A stretch of DNA of 64,000 nt from Paraphoma chrysanthemicola (lineage: Eukaryota > Ascomycota > Dothideomycetes > Pleosporales > Phaeosphaeriaceae), in NCBI GenBank assembly GCA_020744225.1, contig JAGMWG010000011.1:248001-312000 (forward strand), read 5' to 3'. Shown here one piece after another: positions 33,065-43,114 of this stretch. Numbering within the stretch: position 1 is the stretch's first letter; each line of letters begins with the position of its first letter. Made by a program: the position numbers and the translations under genes. Under the pieces are notes generated by a model. That model was not told where the DNA came from. It saw only the letters and a list, made by a program, of their open reading frames with translations, and ran no database searches.

Positions 33065-33804
33065 ATGAAGTTCACCGCCGCACTATTCACGACATTCGGC
33101 CTGCTCAGTGCGAGTGTTGCGCAAACAACCCCGAGTGGATTTGCGCCCGCTACGAATGTTACGCTGGATGTGTATTATGGGACGCAGTACATCAGTCCTG
33201 GGATTGTGGTCAAAAAGTCGAGTACGTTCTTTCCTTTCCAGTTTGCCTTCCCTAGTCAAGGGCCATCGCCGCTGTGATACTGACTTGGATGCAATAGTCA
33301 CGCAAAAAGCACCGACAATCGGACTGACGAATGTCACGTTGAGCGGGAAGTACTTGCTCGCTATGATCGGTATGTCGTTTCTCTCATTCCCAGTATACCA
33401 GAAAGCAAAATCTAAACCATTTCGAACCAGATATTGACGGCTCCCAAAACGGCCGCACAACCACCGTCCTCCATGCCCTCTTGCAAGACTACACGCCGTC
33501 CACCCCGCCAGTCGTTCAAAATGGAACTACAGTCCTCACCACAAAAGCAACCACCCCGTCATCCTACTTTGGTCCAGCGCCGCCTGCCGGTGCGCCACCA
33601 ACACATCGCTACGTGTTCTTGCTTCATGAGCAGCCAGCCAACTTCGCTGTTCCGGCGGCGCATCGACAAGCGGTGCAGAGTCGGTTTGCGATTGATTGGG
33701 TCAAATTTGTTGCGGATGCCGGGTTGAAGCCGCCCGTAGCGGGGAATTATTTGCAGGTGAAGAGTGGAGATAATACGAAGAGGCAGATGGGATGGAGTGC
33801 GTAG
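33065..33804 (+). CDS. secreted PEBP-like protein
   Basis: Three exons: 33065-33221, 33298-33369 and 33431-33804. The introns are 33222-33297 (GTACGT...TAG) and 33370-33430 (GTATGT donor, TCTAAAC branch region, CAG acceptor); phases close, 200 residues. A signal peptide (MKFTAALFTTFGLLSASVAQ) precedes a phosphatidylethanolamine-binding-protein fold. The strand YLLAMIDIDG stands where PEBPs have the DPDxP anion-pocket motif. The segment PPTHRYVFLLHEQP stands at the conserved G-x-HRYVFLL site. Secreted PEBPs occur in many fungi, including carboxypeptidase Y inhibitor relatives; their targets are mostly unknown. The DPDxP motif is altered, so ligand binding may differ. Confidence 0.82.
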
Positions 33805-34761
33805 GTGAAGGCTGAAGCTGGGAGTGGGGTGGAAGAGATTATGGATGACTAGTGATGATTATAGGATGTAGCTAGTGGACTTGAGAACGTGTATATAGGA
33901 CCATTAGACGACGCTGCTTTTTGTGAACGTTACTCGAAACTGTATGTGCTCTTGACGAATCTGTTCGCGTTTTCCATGCGAGAAGACCCTTATAGCCCAT
34001 GTTTCTGTTCGTTTTTCGTGGACGTGTAGTGTCCAGATTCACATTCGAGGTCGCCGATACTGGGTAATGAGAAGATAATGACAAGGGCTTTCGAGGTGTA
34101 GTTACAAGACGCTCTGAAATGTGAGCAGATTGTTCTATCTGCGGCGAGCCATTGCTGCATCTATGGCTGATCGCCACTTACCCAATTCAGCCGGTAAACT
34201 CACCTCAAATTATTATGGCGAATGCTGAATGTAGTTTCATCTCATTTTCGGCATATATCACAGCATACCAGGCTCGCCTACCTGTTGTACTTTGGGCGGC
34301 CTCGCATTGATGAAGAGACACGCGTTCAGTCCGACTGCGACCAGCTCTAAATGGCAACATGTGCAATATGGGCTTGAGAAATTTGATCGGCGTCCAGCCA
34401 GAGTGCCGAGGATTGCGGTACGGCGTAAGATGATCATGGACGGAGAGCTGCCGGGCCGCTGAAAATACCTGCAGGAACCAACACGCCCGCTATAGCTTCG
34501 TCAATGGTTCCAATCTCCTGCTATTCAACTCACATCGGCGGCTCGAGCAGTTTTGGTACCCCGTACTCATATGGTGGGTAATTGAGTGAACAGATGATGA
34601 GCCCATACTTGCCGATGGCCATGGTACAGTTTGCGGGTGCGCAGAGCAGACACCTTCCAGTACCTTAGTATAAGAGGTCTGCGTCCTGTGCCAGGATCCA
34701 GTAGTTGCTTCGCTCAGTAATTGTAGCATCCAGAAAAGAATCGAAGAGACTTTTTGGCACT
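33805..34761. other. intergenic, no gene seen
   Basis: Nearly 1 kb between two secreted-protein genes on the plus strand. No supportable gene; the promoter of the downstream gene must lie at the right end. Confidence 0.5.
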
Positions 34762-35427
34762 ATGAAGTCCGTTCTCGCTGTTGGTATTGTCATTTGCAGC
34801 GTGGCATCAGCCTGGCCGCTTCTTCCCTGGTTGCAACTTGCACCCCCAGTGCCGGGTACCCAGTTTTACCAGCTCCAAGCGAAATCGTGAGTATTGCATC
34901 GTCACAAGGACCAGCGCCTGACATAGTGTACCAGGGCGACCACAGCGGTCAACAATCAGTGGGTCACTCTTCCCATATCATCCAGCAGCTACGGTCTCGC
35001 GACCGCGCAGACTGCTGCTACCAAGTTCTTCGTGCAGAAGTACAATGCCACGAACACTTGGGCTTTCCATAACGCGGACGACACGCGTCAGCTTGCACTC
35101 AGAGGTCCAGATGGAGTGCTTCTGTTCTTGATTGACGTTACGAATCCGAACTCGGGTAACATTCCTGGCGGACAGCTCATGGAATGGGCGACGTTCACCA
35201 TGGACAACAATGTCCTGGGGGTGAATGATGGAAGTACGCTCAAGAACAGGACGTTCGCGGCTGTGAGTGGCACTGGTACTTCGTACACACTTGCCCTGTA
35301 TGATGGTGAGTTAAAAGCTTGGGTGATGAGGTGGTAGTAGTCGCTAAATAAAATGGCAGGAGTTAGCAGTACCACACAAGCAATCACTCCGATCACGCTG
35401 AATTTGGTCAGGAGCGGAAGCACATAG
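34762..35427 (+). CDS. small secreted protein of unknown function
   Basis: Three exons: 34762-34886, 34935-35305 and 35360-35427. The introns are 34887-34934 (GTGAGT donor, CTGAC branch, CAG acceptor) and 35306-35359 (GTGAGT...CAG, with GCTAAAT upstream); phases close, 187 residues. A signal peptide (MKSVLAVGIVICSVASA) is followed by a beta-rich domain without cysteines: KFFVQKYNATNTWAFHN, GVLLFLIDVTNP, MEWATFTMDNNVLGVND and ITPITLNLVRSGST at the end. The style matches a group of uncharacterised 20-kDa secreted fungal proteins. It carries several N-glycosylation sequons. It follows the PEBP-like secreted gene on the same strand, but the two share no obvious similarity. An apoplastic or cell-wall role is only a guess. 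Confidence 0.72.
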
Positions 35428-35732
35428 TGTCGACAATGCAAAGGAAGCTCGGGGTCGACTTCGAGACTGTCTGCGAGGATAAATAGCCTAGCTGCAAAAT
35501 AGATGAAACATGAGGTTGTTCTGTTGTAATGGTGCATGTTTCGTTGCGTAAGTCGTGGTGCTGGTGCCGGTGAGGTCCTGGTGGGGTGCAGTATCGATAG
35601 CGACTTCCGCTTTGGAAATTTGAAATCTTGGCATCCCACCAAAGCGCAACCACCCTCAGTGACGACGCCCACAACACCGCTCATACCCAGCGCCCGCTTC
35701 CTCTATCGGCTTACCCGCACGCGTCAATCACT
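35428..35732. other. short intergenic region before the eIF3m gene
   Basis: 305 bases containing the 3' flank of the secreted-protein gene and the promoter and leader of the eIF3m gene. No clear element recognised. Confidence 0.4.
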
Positions 35733-37092
35733 ATGCCGGGCCCCAAGAACACGCTCCTTATCGAAGGCAGCTTCGAGGAGCTTACCGACGAGTTCGCACA
35801 ATACATCGACACGCTCAAAAAATCCCAGGGCGACGAGGCATCCAACCTGCAGGGCGAGATTGCGGATCTGCTGAAAGAAAACAAGAAAGATGAGGTGCTC
35901 AAGAGGCTGGTAGTGGGCGGACAGGCGCTCAATCAGGCGCCAGAGAAGGGTATGCGCGCATTTCGGCCGTTGGAGACATGGAGGGGCTAACAGCGGCGCG
36001 ACAGAGTTCATCGCAGCATACAACCTGCTGATCCACCTCGTAAACCAGTCGCCCAACGTCAACATATTCTTGCCCAAGATATGCCAGAACCTGAGCGCCC
36101 CGATCTCGTCATCGCCGCAGAACGGCGGCGGCCTCGCCCTTTCGATTCTCAGCACAATCTTCAACACCACCGCCCCGAACAGCGAGATACGGTACCACGT
36201 CCTCCTTACGATTCTCCGTGTCATTCGCGCGACATCAAACTTCGAGACGCTACGACCACAACTCAAGCAACTCGACAAGTGGTTAGAGGCGTGGGAGACT
36301 GAGGATGAGGACGCCCGCAAGCTGTACCTTGCCGTCAGCGATGTAGCATCAGACGTGGGCGAGGACCAACAGGCATACACCTACCTTCTGCGCGCCCTGC
36401 GGACCTACCCGTCGGAGGAGGCGTCGTCACAAGAAGCCCGCGATCTTTCGCTGCGCGCACTCAAGTCCGCCCTGACGCACCCCACCCACTTCGACTTCCA
36501 GGATCTCACCGATCTCGACTCGATCCAGGCCCTCCGCAACTCCGATCCCGTCTACTTCCAGCTCTTGGAGATCTTCAACTCGGATCTGCTTGATGACTAT
36601 AACGACTTTAAGGATGAGCACGACGGCTGGGTTGAGGAATCAGGTCTCGATGGCGCCGCACTAAATCGCAAGATCCGACTCCTCACACTCGCCTCCATGG
36701 CTGCATCAGCAGGCCAAACGCGCTCGCTTCCGTACGACAGCATCGCCAAGGCGCTGCAAGTCCCCTCGGAGGACGTTGAGATGTGGGTCATCGACGTGAT
36801 CCGCGCGGGCCTCGTTGAAGGCAAGCTCAGCCAGCTCAACCAGACATTCCTCATCCACCGCTCAACATACCGCGTGTTTGGCGACAACCAGTGGAGAGAA
36901 GTCGCCTCGAGGCTCGATATGTGGCGGAATAGCTTGGTCGGCGTGCTGCAGGTCATTCAGCAGGAGAAGCAGCGGTTCCTAGAGGAGAAGGAAGAGGAGG
37001 CGAACAAGGCGGAGCAAAAGTACGATGGCGCGAGGGGATTCCAGAGGGGCGGGCAGAGGAAGCAGCCGAGGGCGCTGGATGATATGGAGTAG
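35733..37092 (+). CDS. translation initiation factor 3 subunit M
   Basis: Two exons, 35733-35949 and 36005-37092, with a 55-base intron (GTATGC donor, GCTAACA branch, CAG acceptor); 434 residues. The product is helical throughout. The N-terminal half has TPR-like helices (EFIAAYNLLIHLVNQSPNVN, RYHVLLTILRVIRATSNFE). A PCI domain follows from about residue 220 to 390, with its winged-helix part at SIAKALQVPSEDVEMWVIDVIRAGLVEGKLSQLNQTFLI-type sequence. The tail is basic and Gln/Arg/Gly-rich. eIF3m is one of the PCI subunits of the eIF3 octamer core, which binds the 40S ribosome in the cytosol. Length and domain order match filamentous-fungal orthologues. Confidence 0.93.
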
Positions 37093-37308
37093 CGTTTTGG
37101 TTTTACGAAGGACAACGGCATTCATGGCTTCTCTAGTTAATGGATAGCAGCCCTCGTGCTGCGAGATAGAAAATGCGAAACATGCACAATTACAACATGC
37201 TGAGAGTCGTCCATTCTTTCGTTCGTCTATTTTGTCCTGTCTAGTATATACGCACGCATGACCATCTCCATGCCCACCTGCGCCTTCTGTGTATTCACAA
37301 ACGTCATC

Positions 37309-38038
37309 TCAAATCGGCTGCACGCCCCTCTCCGCAAAGGACTTCTTCACATCCTCATACACCTCATCGGGACCTCTCTCCGCATTGACTTTGACAACCT
37401 TGCCCTTCTCCTCCATCTCGTTGACAACAGGCATGCTCGTCTCGACAAACACGCGGAACCGCTTCTTGATGCTCTCCATGTTGTCGTCGGCGCGACCGGA
37501 TGTCTTGCCGCGCTGGAGCAGGCGCTCTTCCATGACGGCTTCGCTGCAGTCGAAGAAGAGAGTGAAGGCAGAAGGGACGACGGTGCGTTCGAAGGCGTGT
37601 GCTTGGTCGAGTTTGCGGGGGAAGCCTAGGAGACGTTATCAGCATGCTAGCCTTCTTGATAATCCCACGCTGGGATGAAGGACCGGAGAGGGGGCATTTC
37701 TTACCATCGATCAAAAACAACCCCTTTTCATTCCCGCCCTCAATACTCGCCTTCATCGCGTTCTCCAACAACTGCACCGTCACCTCCATCGGCACAATTG
37801 TACCCTCCTTGATGTATGTCTTGATCATCTCGCCAAACTCGCTGCCAGGCCGGTCTTGTTCTTCGCGCAGCAAGTCACCCGCAGACAAATGCTTGAATCC
37901 ATAATCCGACACGATTTTCGCGCACTGTGTGCCCTTGCCTGCGCCAGGACCGCCGAGCACGAAGATGACGGTGACTTTGTCGGGCGACCAGAGGGGCGAG
38001 GTGCGGGTTGTTGCGCCGAGGTTGGAGATAGCTGGCAT
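37309..38038 (-). CDS. URA6: UMP-CMP (uridylate) kinase, URA6 type
   Basis: Two exons, 38038-37705 and 37625-37309, with a 79-base intron (37626-37704, GTAAGA donor, GCTGATAAC branch region, CCTAG acceptor); 216 residues. Features in order are the P-loop GGPGAGKGTQ (residues 29-38), HLSAGDLLREE, a nucleotide-binding segment, GFPRKLDQA, FFDCSEAVMEERLLQRGKTSGRADDN and a C-terminal ...VYEDVKKSF helix. The short lid and these motifs mark the UMP/CMP kinase branch of the adenylate kinase family, which phosphorylates UMP and CMP (and dUMP) with ATP. No targeting peptide is evident. Its ATG lies only 42 bases downstream of the stop of the next gene on the same strand. Confidence 0.93.
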
Positions 38039-38080
38039 CTTGACAGACTTTGGACTTTATGAGGCCGTGTGGTGTGGTAT

Positions 38081-38452
38081 CTAGTGCGGATGACTAGGTT
38101 TTATATTACGTCCGCTCGGTGCAGGATTCGTGCTCGAATATCCCACAACTGGACCCTGTGGTTTGAAAGCAGCTTGTTCCTTCTGCTGATCGACGAGTTT
38201 CTTGAACAAGAAGCTTCCCAGTGCGAAGATGGCGAGAATGGGCCAGACTTTCAGGGGAGATTTGGATTGCGGGGCAGATATGTGCGACGGGGGTTCGTTG
38301 GGGCCCGTGGGCTCGCCGGGCTGGCGGAGGCGAGAGGCGTGGGGGCGCGAGGTGGTGAAGCTGCGGGCAGCTAGAGCGCGGGTAGGAGAAGGGAATTGAG
38401 GGCGGAGAAGATGTTGGGAGCTGCGTAGGAGGTAGGTGGTGGTGGGAGACAT
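38081..38452 (-). CDS. small mitochondrial single-TM protein
   Basis: Intronless, 123 residues, ATG at 38452. The N-terminus is Arg/Ser/Thr-rich without acidic residues (RSSQHLLRPQ...ALAARSFTTSRPHA), a typical mitochondrial presequence with a possible cleavage site near RSFTTS. A Pro-rich linker follows, then one hydrophobic helix (WPILAIFALGSFLFKKLVDQQ) and a soluble tail rich in Ser, Asn and Pro. The expected place is the inner mitochondrial membrane. Small proteins of this layout include assembly factors and respiratory supernumerary subunits, but no family could be named. The stop is 42 bases from the ATG of the UMP-CMP kinase gene, so the transcripts probably overlap or share a leader. 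Confidence 0.7.
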   Translation of the reverse strand: MSPTTTYLLRSSQHLLRPQFPSPTRALAARSFTTSRPHASRLRQPGEPTGPNEPPSHISAPQSKSPLKVWPILAIFALGSFLFKKLVDQQKEQAAFKPQGPVVGYSSTNPAPSGRNIKPSHPH

Positions 38453-38865
38453 GGTAGATGTGGAAGGCGGTATGACGATGTGGGCTTGGGGTGTTGTGCA
38501 GCAGCTGTTTTCGTTAGTGGGCAGTTAGCGCGATTGCCGATGCAGCTTGATGGAGGCATGTGAAGCTTGCTCTCACCTTCCTCGCCCATCTCATCACAGC
38601 TCTCGCTTCATGAAGATGATGTGGGTGCCTTGGCTGGCTTCACTCAATTTGATCACGATCGAGTCATTGATCTCGTTACTGACGCAATAGCGACTAATCT
38701 TTATCGCACGCATACAGGGTGAAGCTTGATAAGCACAATCAGTGACGGTCCGACAGAACTCCTACATAACTTGAAGTCGTGCGAGTCTGTTCTCGGAAGG
38801 AGTTCGAGTGACAACGTCGTTACTGACAGACTCTCAGAAGCATCAACGGTGCTAAGCCCATTGCG
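38453..38865. promoter_or_regulatory. divergent promoter, mitochondrial protein / DUF7730 gene
   Basis: 413 bases between the oppositely oriented starts. No recognised binding site. A short in-frame upstream exon for the plus-strand gene cannot be excluded. Confidence 0.4.
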
Positions 38866-39870
38866 ATGGGGACCACTCCATGCCTTTACTCACGCGGCAG
38901 ATCCGGCAAGCCCGCAGCCAAAAAGGTTCGCGGCTTTCTCGCGCTCCCTGGCGAGTTGAGGAACAAGATATACGGATACTACTTCGAATCTGAGTGCCGG
39001 TGCGAGGTTGCCGCGCAGAGCAGCAGATTCCACGAACGCAAACCTAGAGTTGTCAAACTCTGGGCTGGCGTCCATCATTCTGACCCCCGAGCTCTCAAAT
39101 ACGAATCGAAGGTCCAGGAAGAAAACCCAGCAACCATCCGGATATCCCGCCGTCTTGGAAAGTACACCACCGTCAGAGGCCTGCAGACGAATTGGTTTAC
39201 CTCATTCTTCGCCATCAACCTGGTCTGTAAACAGATACATGTCGAGACCCCGCCATTCATCTATCAGAGGACCACGTTTGTATTCGACGCTCCCGGCCGT
39301 ATCACTAACTTCCTCAACGTGGTATCGAAACAAAAGCTAGAGCACATCACGAAATTACAACTGCATTATGCTACCTATGGAGCTCCCAGCTGGACCAAGA
39401 ACCGCATCTGGCAGGATAAGCATGCACGGAGCTGGACACGCGCCCTCACGGAAGCTTCGAAGAGGCTTATGTGCTTACACAATCTCAAGATCTGGACGTC
39501 CGTGAACGAATATTCTCCAAGCTTGACATTGCGCCAACCATGGGTATTACCATTGCTACAGTTTCGCCGCCTAACATGCGCATCGAAAGTATCCGCAACA
39601 TGTGCCAACGAAAGCGCCTCGAGGCAACAACCAAAGACGCTAAAGGTGGTTGACATCGTTTTTCGGAGCCGGGTGTCAGAGTGCCACTTTGAGGGCAACA
39701 GAGAACTGGTGCAAGCAAGCGACGAGCTGCATCAGTTATTTGGCCAGGCACTCAGCGCTGCCATACTCGGTGCAACGGAAGAAGAGGCCATGGCAGAGTT
39801 CGAAAAAGCGTGGAATGGAAAGTATCAGATGTGGCAATTCTTCCTCGGGTTTGGCATGGTGGACTGGTGA
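38866..39870 (+). CDS. DUF7730-type fungal protein (F-box-like)
   Basis: Intronless, 334 residues, ATG at 38866 (GCGATGG). Near the N-terminus is FLALPGELRNKIYGYYF, the hallmark opening of the fungal F-box-like/DUF7730 family (LPxELRNxIY). Further on come INLVCKQIHVETPPFIYQRTTFVF and IWTSVNEYSPSLTLRQPWVLP, the usual body of these proteins (C-x-Q-x-x-x-E...Y...FxF). The family is greatly expanded in Dothideomycetes and related fungi; most members have no known function and some may be substrate adaptors of SCF-type ubiquitin ligases. No membrane segment or signal peptide. Confidence 0.78.
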   Translation: MGTTPCLYSRGRSGKPAAKKVRGFLALPGELRNKIYGYYFESECRCEVAAQSSRFHERKPRVVKLWAGVHHSDPRALKYESKVQEENPATIRISRRLGKYTTVRGLQTNWFTSFFAINLVCKQIHVETPPFIYQRTTFVFDAPGRITNFLNVVSKQKLEHITKLQLHYATYGAPSWTKNRIWQDKHARSWTRALTEASKRLMCLHNLKIWTSVNEYSPSLTLRQPWVLPLLQFRRLTCASKVSATCANESASRQQPKTLKVVDIVFRSRVSECHFEGNRELVQASDELHQLFGQALSAAILGATEEEAMAEFEKAWNGKYQMWQFFLGFGMVDW

Positions 39871-40209
39871 AGCAGTGCAGACGAAAAGGTCTCAGGTTCT
39901 CTTTGAAAAAAGACCTACCCGTGCTGACGTTCTCCCAGCATTGCGAAATGTATTCCAATTGGGCGGTACTAAGTTGATGGCCCTCGAATCAGACTTCGAG
40001 GCGGTCATCCGCATAGTGGGGCATAATCGTCGACGCAGGCATCCTGGTCATGGCCGTGGCTGGCTTGCGATTCATACATCCAGCCTTGTGCCAATCAATA
40101 TTATATTACCTAGCTCGCGTTTCCCATTCTTCCTTTTGCCCCACGTAGTGTTGTCGCACTTCGCTACTTCACTAAACAGTATTGATCTAGGTGCCAGCCA
40201 CTCAACATC
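39871..40209. other. intergenic, no gene seen
   Basis: 339 bases between two plus-strand genes. It carries the promoter of the membrane-protein gene. An open frame crossing from the upstream gene is out of phase with it and has no motif. Confidence 0.45.
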
Positions 40210-42018
40210 ATGCCACCATCCCAAGAGGTTCCTCCCCAGGGGTCACACTATGCGCTTCGAGAGGCCCTTTCACACAATACGACAGGTCGTGAGTCAGCTT
40301 CTGTTTTATTTTAATTGAGATATACTGAAGTCGTTACAGCTTTAGGTCAGCCTCCGAATACCGTGTCATGGCAGAGTGCATTCTGGCCAGTCGTTGCATG
40401 TACATTAGCAGTCATGCTGCAAAACACTGGCAGAGTGTTGGAAGGATCTTCTTCGGATAGCTTTACGCTACGATCCTCTCCGTTGATCTGCATCGCCGAC
40501 ACTCTTGCAAGTCTAATAAAGCTGGCAGTATTGAAAGCTAAAGGATGTTCGTTCAGAACCGCCGCAAGACATGTCTGGTATGATAGATTTGAAGAAAGCA
40601 ACATTGACTCTCACGACCCGGCACTTGGGCGGTCGTTGGGTCCGAGCACGACAATATCGCCAGTCTCGCAGCCACACAGGAAACCGGCAGGTACATCCGC
40701 CATTCCTGTAACAGCTCACGAGACCGAAGAAGATCATACATGTTCAGGAGCCCTACCCATGACCGACATTGTCAATCCTATAGCAGTCATCTCTAATCAC
40801 CCATCAAACTCCACGGCTACGACCCCTTATATACCAAGCACTGTCCCTATTACTATGATTGGCGCAGGCGCTGAAGATATCGGTGGCGATGATCAGCCTC
40901 ATGTCGACGATGAACCCCAGGCTCAGCATATCGAACATGAGTCATGTCTCGAGACTCATAGCTCTATCCAGTTAGCCTCAGAAGCGGCAAAAAAGGCAGC
41001 TACCCCAGAAGCCTTGCCATTGGGAGCCAGCGAGCACATAAGCAAGCTTCCTGGCTCCGACATCGATCGCACCTGGAGATACACAATGGCTGCGTTTGCG
41101 TTGGGCGCATTTCCACAATCCGTCAAAGTCTTCTGCATGAAAGGCATTCCTTTGACTCAAATACTGGTTGCATTCTGTCTGGTATCATTCATCGTTTTCG
41201 AATTGTTTCGTTTTATAGCGGGCCCAGCCGGCGCAATCGATCTCCGACCATTGCCAATTATAACAAAAGCCAAAGAATCCCTCGTCGAGCTGCAGTACTT
41301 CCTCCTTGGCCTCGGACTCCTCGCAACAATACTGGGGCTAGGATTCACTAGCCTGCGTTTGTCCTTAGCTGGGGATAGGGGTTTGACTTTTGCCTTCGCC
41401 CTAGAACTTCCTAGCCTCGCAATTGTCGCTGTGCTCCTCATAGAGCAAACCGTATCAATGTTGGTTACTGAGCTTCCTTCGGCACTTCCGCGCTCAACAA
41501 TTACCAGCTGGTTGAGCAAACGGACAATTGCACCGAAATCCTATGGGATATTCTCGACTGAACGTTCCCCGGTCTCAGGGACTGTACCCAGCACTTCGAC
41601 CAACCACCAGATCCTCAAAGGCTTGGCTCTGCCGCCTTATACGTCCTGCTTGCATGTCGTCCTGGTAGTACTTTTCAATCCCTTCATGCTAGTGTCAACT
41701 TTGCTCGCGGCTTCATCGCAACGCAAAATAGGACTAGAGGACACTGGAGGTCATCTTATCATGATTCTCTCATCCTTAACCCCTGGAGTTTCTGTTCTAG
41801 CTGCTCTGCACATCCTCTTCCGCCTCAGCTTCATGGGGTCTCTGTCCACGAAGCCCCGTGCTCTCTTTGCTTTGGAAGGCACAATATCGGAATTTCTTAC
41901 TGCAGCCTTCCTTGTCATTAATTTCCTCACAACATTATTGTGCTATATGTGGCGTTTGAACGGCGAGCCTTTTTACAAAGGAACTTATCAACCTTCGTGG
42001 ACGGAGTATTTGGGTTGA
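40210..42018 (+). CDS. large multi-pass fungal membrane protein of unknown function
   Basis: The long frame lacks an ATG near its start; a short first exon solves this. Exon 1 is 40210-40288 (MPPSQEVPPQGSHYALREAL...), the intron 40289-40339 (GTGAGT donor, TACTGAAG branch region, CAG acceptor), and exon 2 40340-42018; phase closes, 585 residues. Two hydrophobic segments lie near the N-terminus (around residues 35-50 and 60-75). Next is a 150-residue hydrophilic Thr/Ser/His/Asp-rich loop. Then come about seven further hydrophobic helices, including LTQILVAFCLVSFIVFELF, LQYFLLGLGLLATILGLGF and FLTAAFLVINFLTTLLCYMW. No transporter or enzyme signature was recognised. The layout resembles uncharacterised fungal integral membrane proteins. 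Confidence 0.65.
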
Positions 42019-42418
42019 TCAACACGACATAGGAGTACACCAAGCAAACGAGACTACTCAGCCTTTCCCTTATGAACTTAGCTAGGCCCGTAGCAAGAAT
42101 CGTTCCAGCATCATTATGTACATCTCGCTTCTTTCCATGCCAGACCGAAGTCAATACTACTTGACGGCGTAGAGCATAGCCCTAGTCTGCGCAGTGCCAA
42201 ATCACAACTTTGTGTACTGGTACTCAACGTCGACAATCATTGTTCACGTACAATGTGGACTGTATCAGAAGTTCATGGTGCGCCGTCTTTACACAGCACT
42301 CGCTGTAGAAATTGCATCTATGCCTTCAAAAGCACTACACATCTTGTTCCCAATGTATTCACCAGAACCACCCAAGCCATACAATCCATCCAATCTATCT
42401 CAAGCCCACATATGCACC
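42019..42418. other. intergenic / 5' leader of the RING gene
   Basis: 400 bases. The frame of the RING protein remains open through the right part, with ATGs at 42275, 42320 and 42353, so the coding start could lie further upstream than annotated. Confidence 0.45.
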
Positions 42419-43114
42419 ATGAACTCCCTCGCCAGACTCTTCCAGATGATCACTCCAGCCTCTCCACCCCAGAACCTCAAGCCCCTCACCCTTACCCACT
42501 CCGATATCTCAGTCATAGCTTGGTGTCGCGGTCTCGACCTCGGAATGCGCAACCCCTCGGCCCTCTACCGACCTCTCATCAGCGACTCTTCCATTCTCGT
42601 CACCGACTCTGAACAGCAAAACTTCGACAATTACATGCGCTGTCTGATCATGTTTTTTCTCCAGTACTACGAGAACAATGGCGAGCGGATGCGAGAAAGA
42701 TTACATGGCGATCGGATGAGCGAGGCGGATTGGAGAACTGAGTACATGGACGAAATGGTGAGGACGTTTCCCGAGATGACGGTTCTCCCTGCGAGATTGC
42801 AGCCGCTGAGCTGGGACTTTGATGCTATGTTCGGGCATCTGGATTTGTTGCCGATTGATGACGTGACGGATCAGGAGTCTGTTCATCAGATTTCTAAGAG
42901 GACTGATACGGCTGCGCTGGTGAGTATGGTGATTCATTTAGCAGAGAATGCAGACTGTCCAATATGCATGGAGGATGCGGGCGCAGAGGGCCTTGTGAAG
43001 CCGCGGTGCTGCGATCACGCGTTCCATCTGAGTTGCTTGGATGAGTGGGTGAATGGTCCGGCGGGGAATGCGGACTTGTGCCCGCTGTGTAGAAAGAGTA
43101 TTAGTCTGGCATAG
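42419..43114 (+). CDS. RING-H2 finger protein, probable E3 ubiquitin ligase
   Basis: Intronless, 231 residues if the ATG at 42419 is used (CACCATGA, the best context); in-frame ATGs at 42275, 42320 and 42353 would add up to 48 residues. The C-terminal 60 residues form a C3H2C3 RING: CPICMED, then CCDHAFHLSC, then CPLCRKS at the end, which chelates two zinc ions and recruits an E2 enzyme. The preceding region is helical and unrecognised. It has no membrane segment. Many fungal proteins of this size with a terminal RING and a variable N-terminus exist; the substrates are unknown. The RING assignment is firm, the ligase role is inferred from the family. Confidence 0.8.
   Translation: MNSLARLFQMITPASPPQNLKPLTLTHSDISVIAWCRGLDLGMRNPSALYRPLISDSSILVTDSEQQNFDNYMRCLIMFFLQYYENNGERMRERLHGDRMSEADWRTEYMDEMVRTFPEMTVLPARLQPLSWDFDAMFGHLDLLPIDDVTDQESVHQISKRTDTAALVSMVIHLAENADCPICMEDAGAEGLVKPRCCDHAFHLSCLDEWVNGPAGNADLCPLCRKSISLA

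Noticed and set aside
34762..35427. Second PEBP copy next to the first
   Set aside because: The assembled protein lacks the HRYVFLL and anion-pocket motifs and is a different fold type.
39650..40318. 222-codon plus-strand frame overlapping the DUF7730 gene and the first exon of the next gene
   Set aside because: It is out of frame with two better supported genes and shows no domain.
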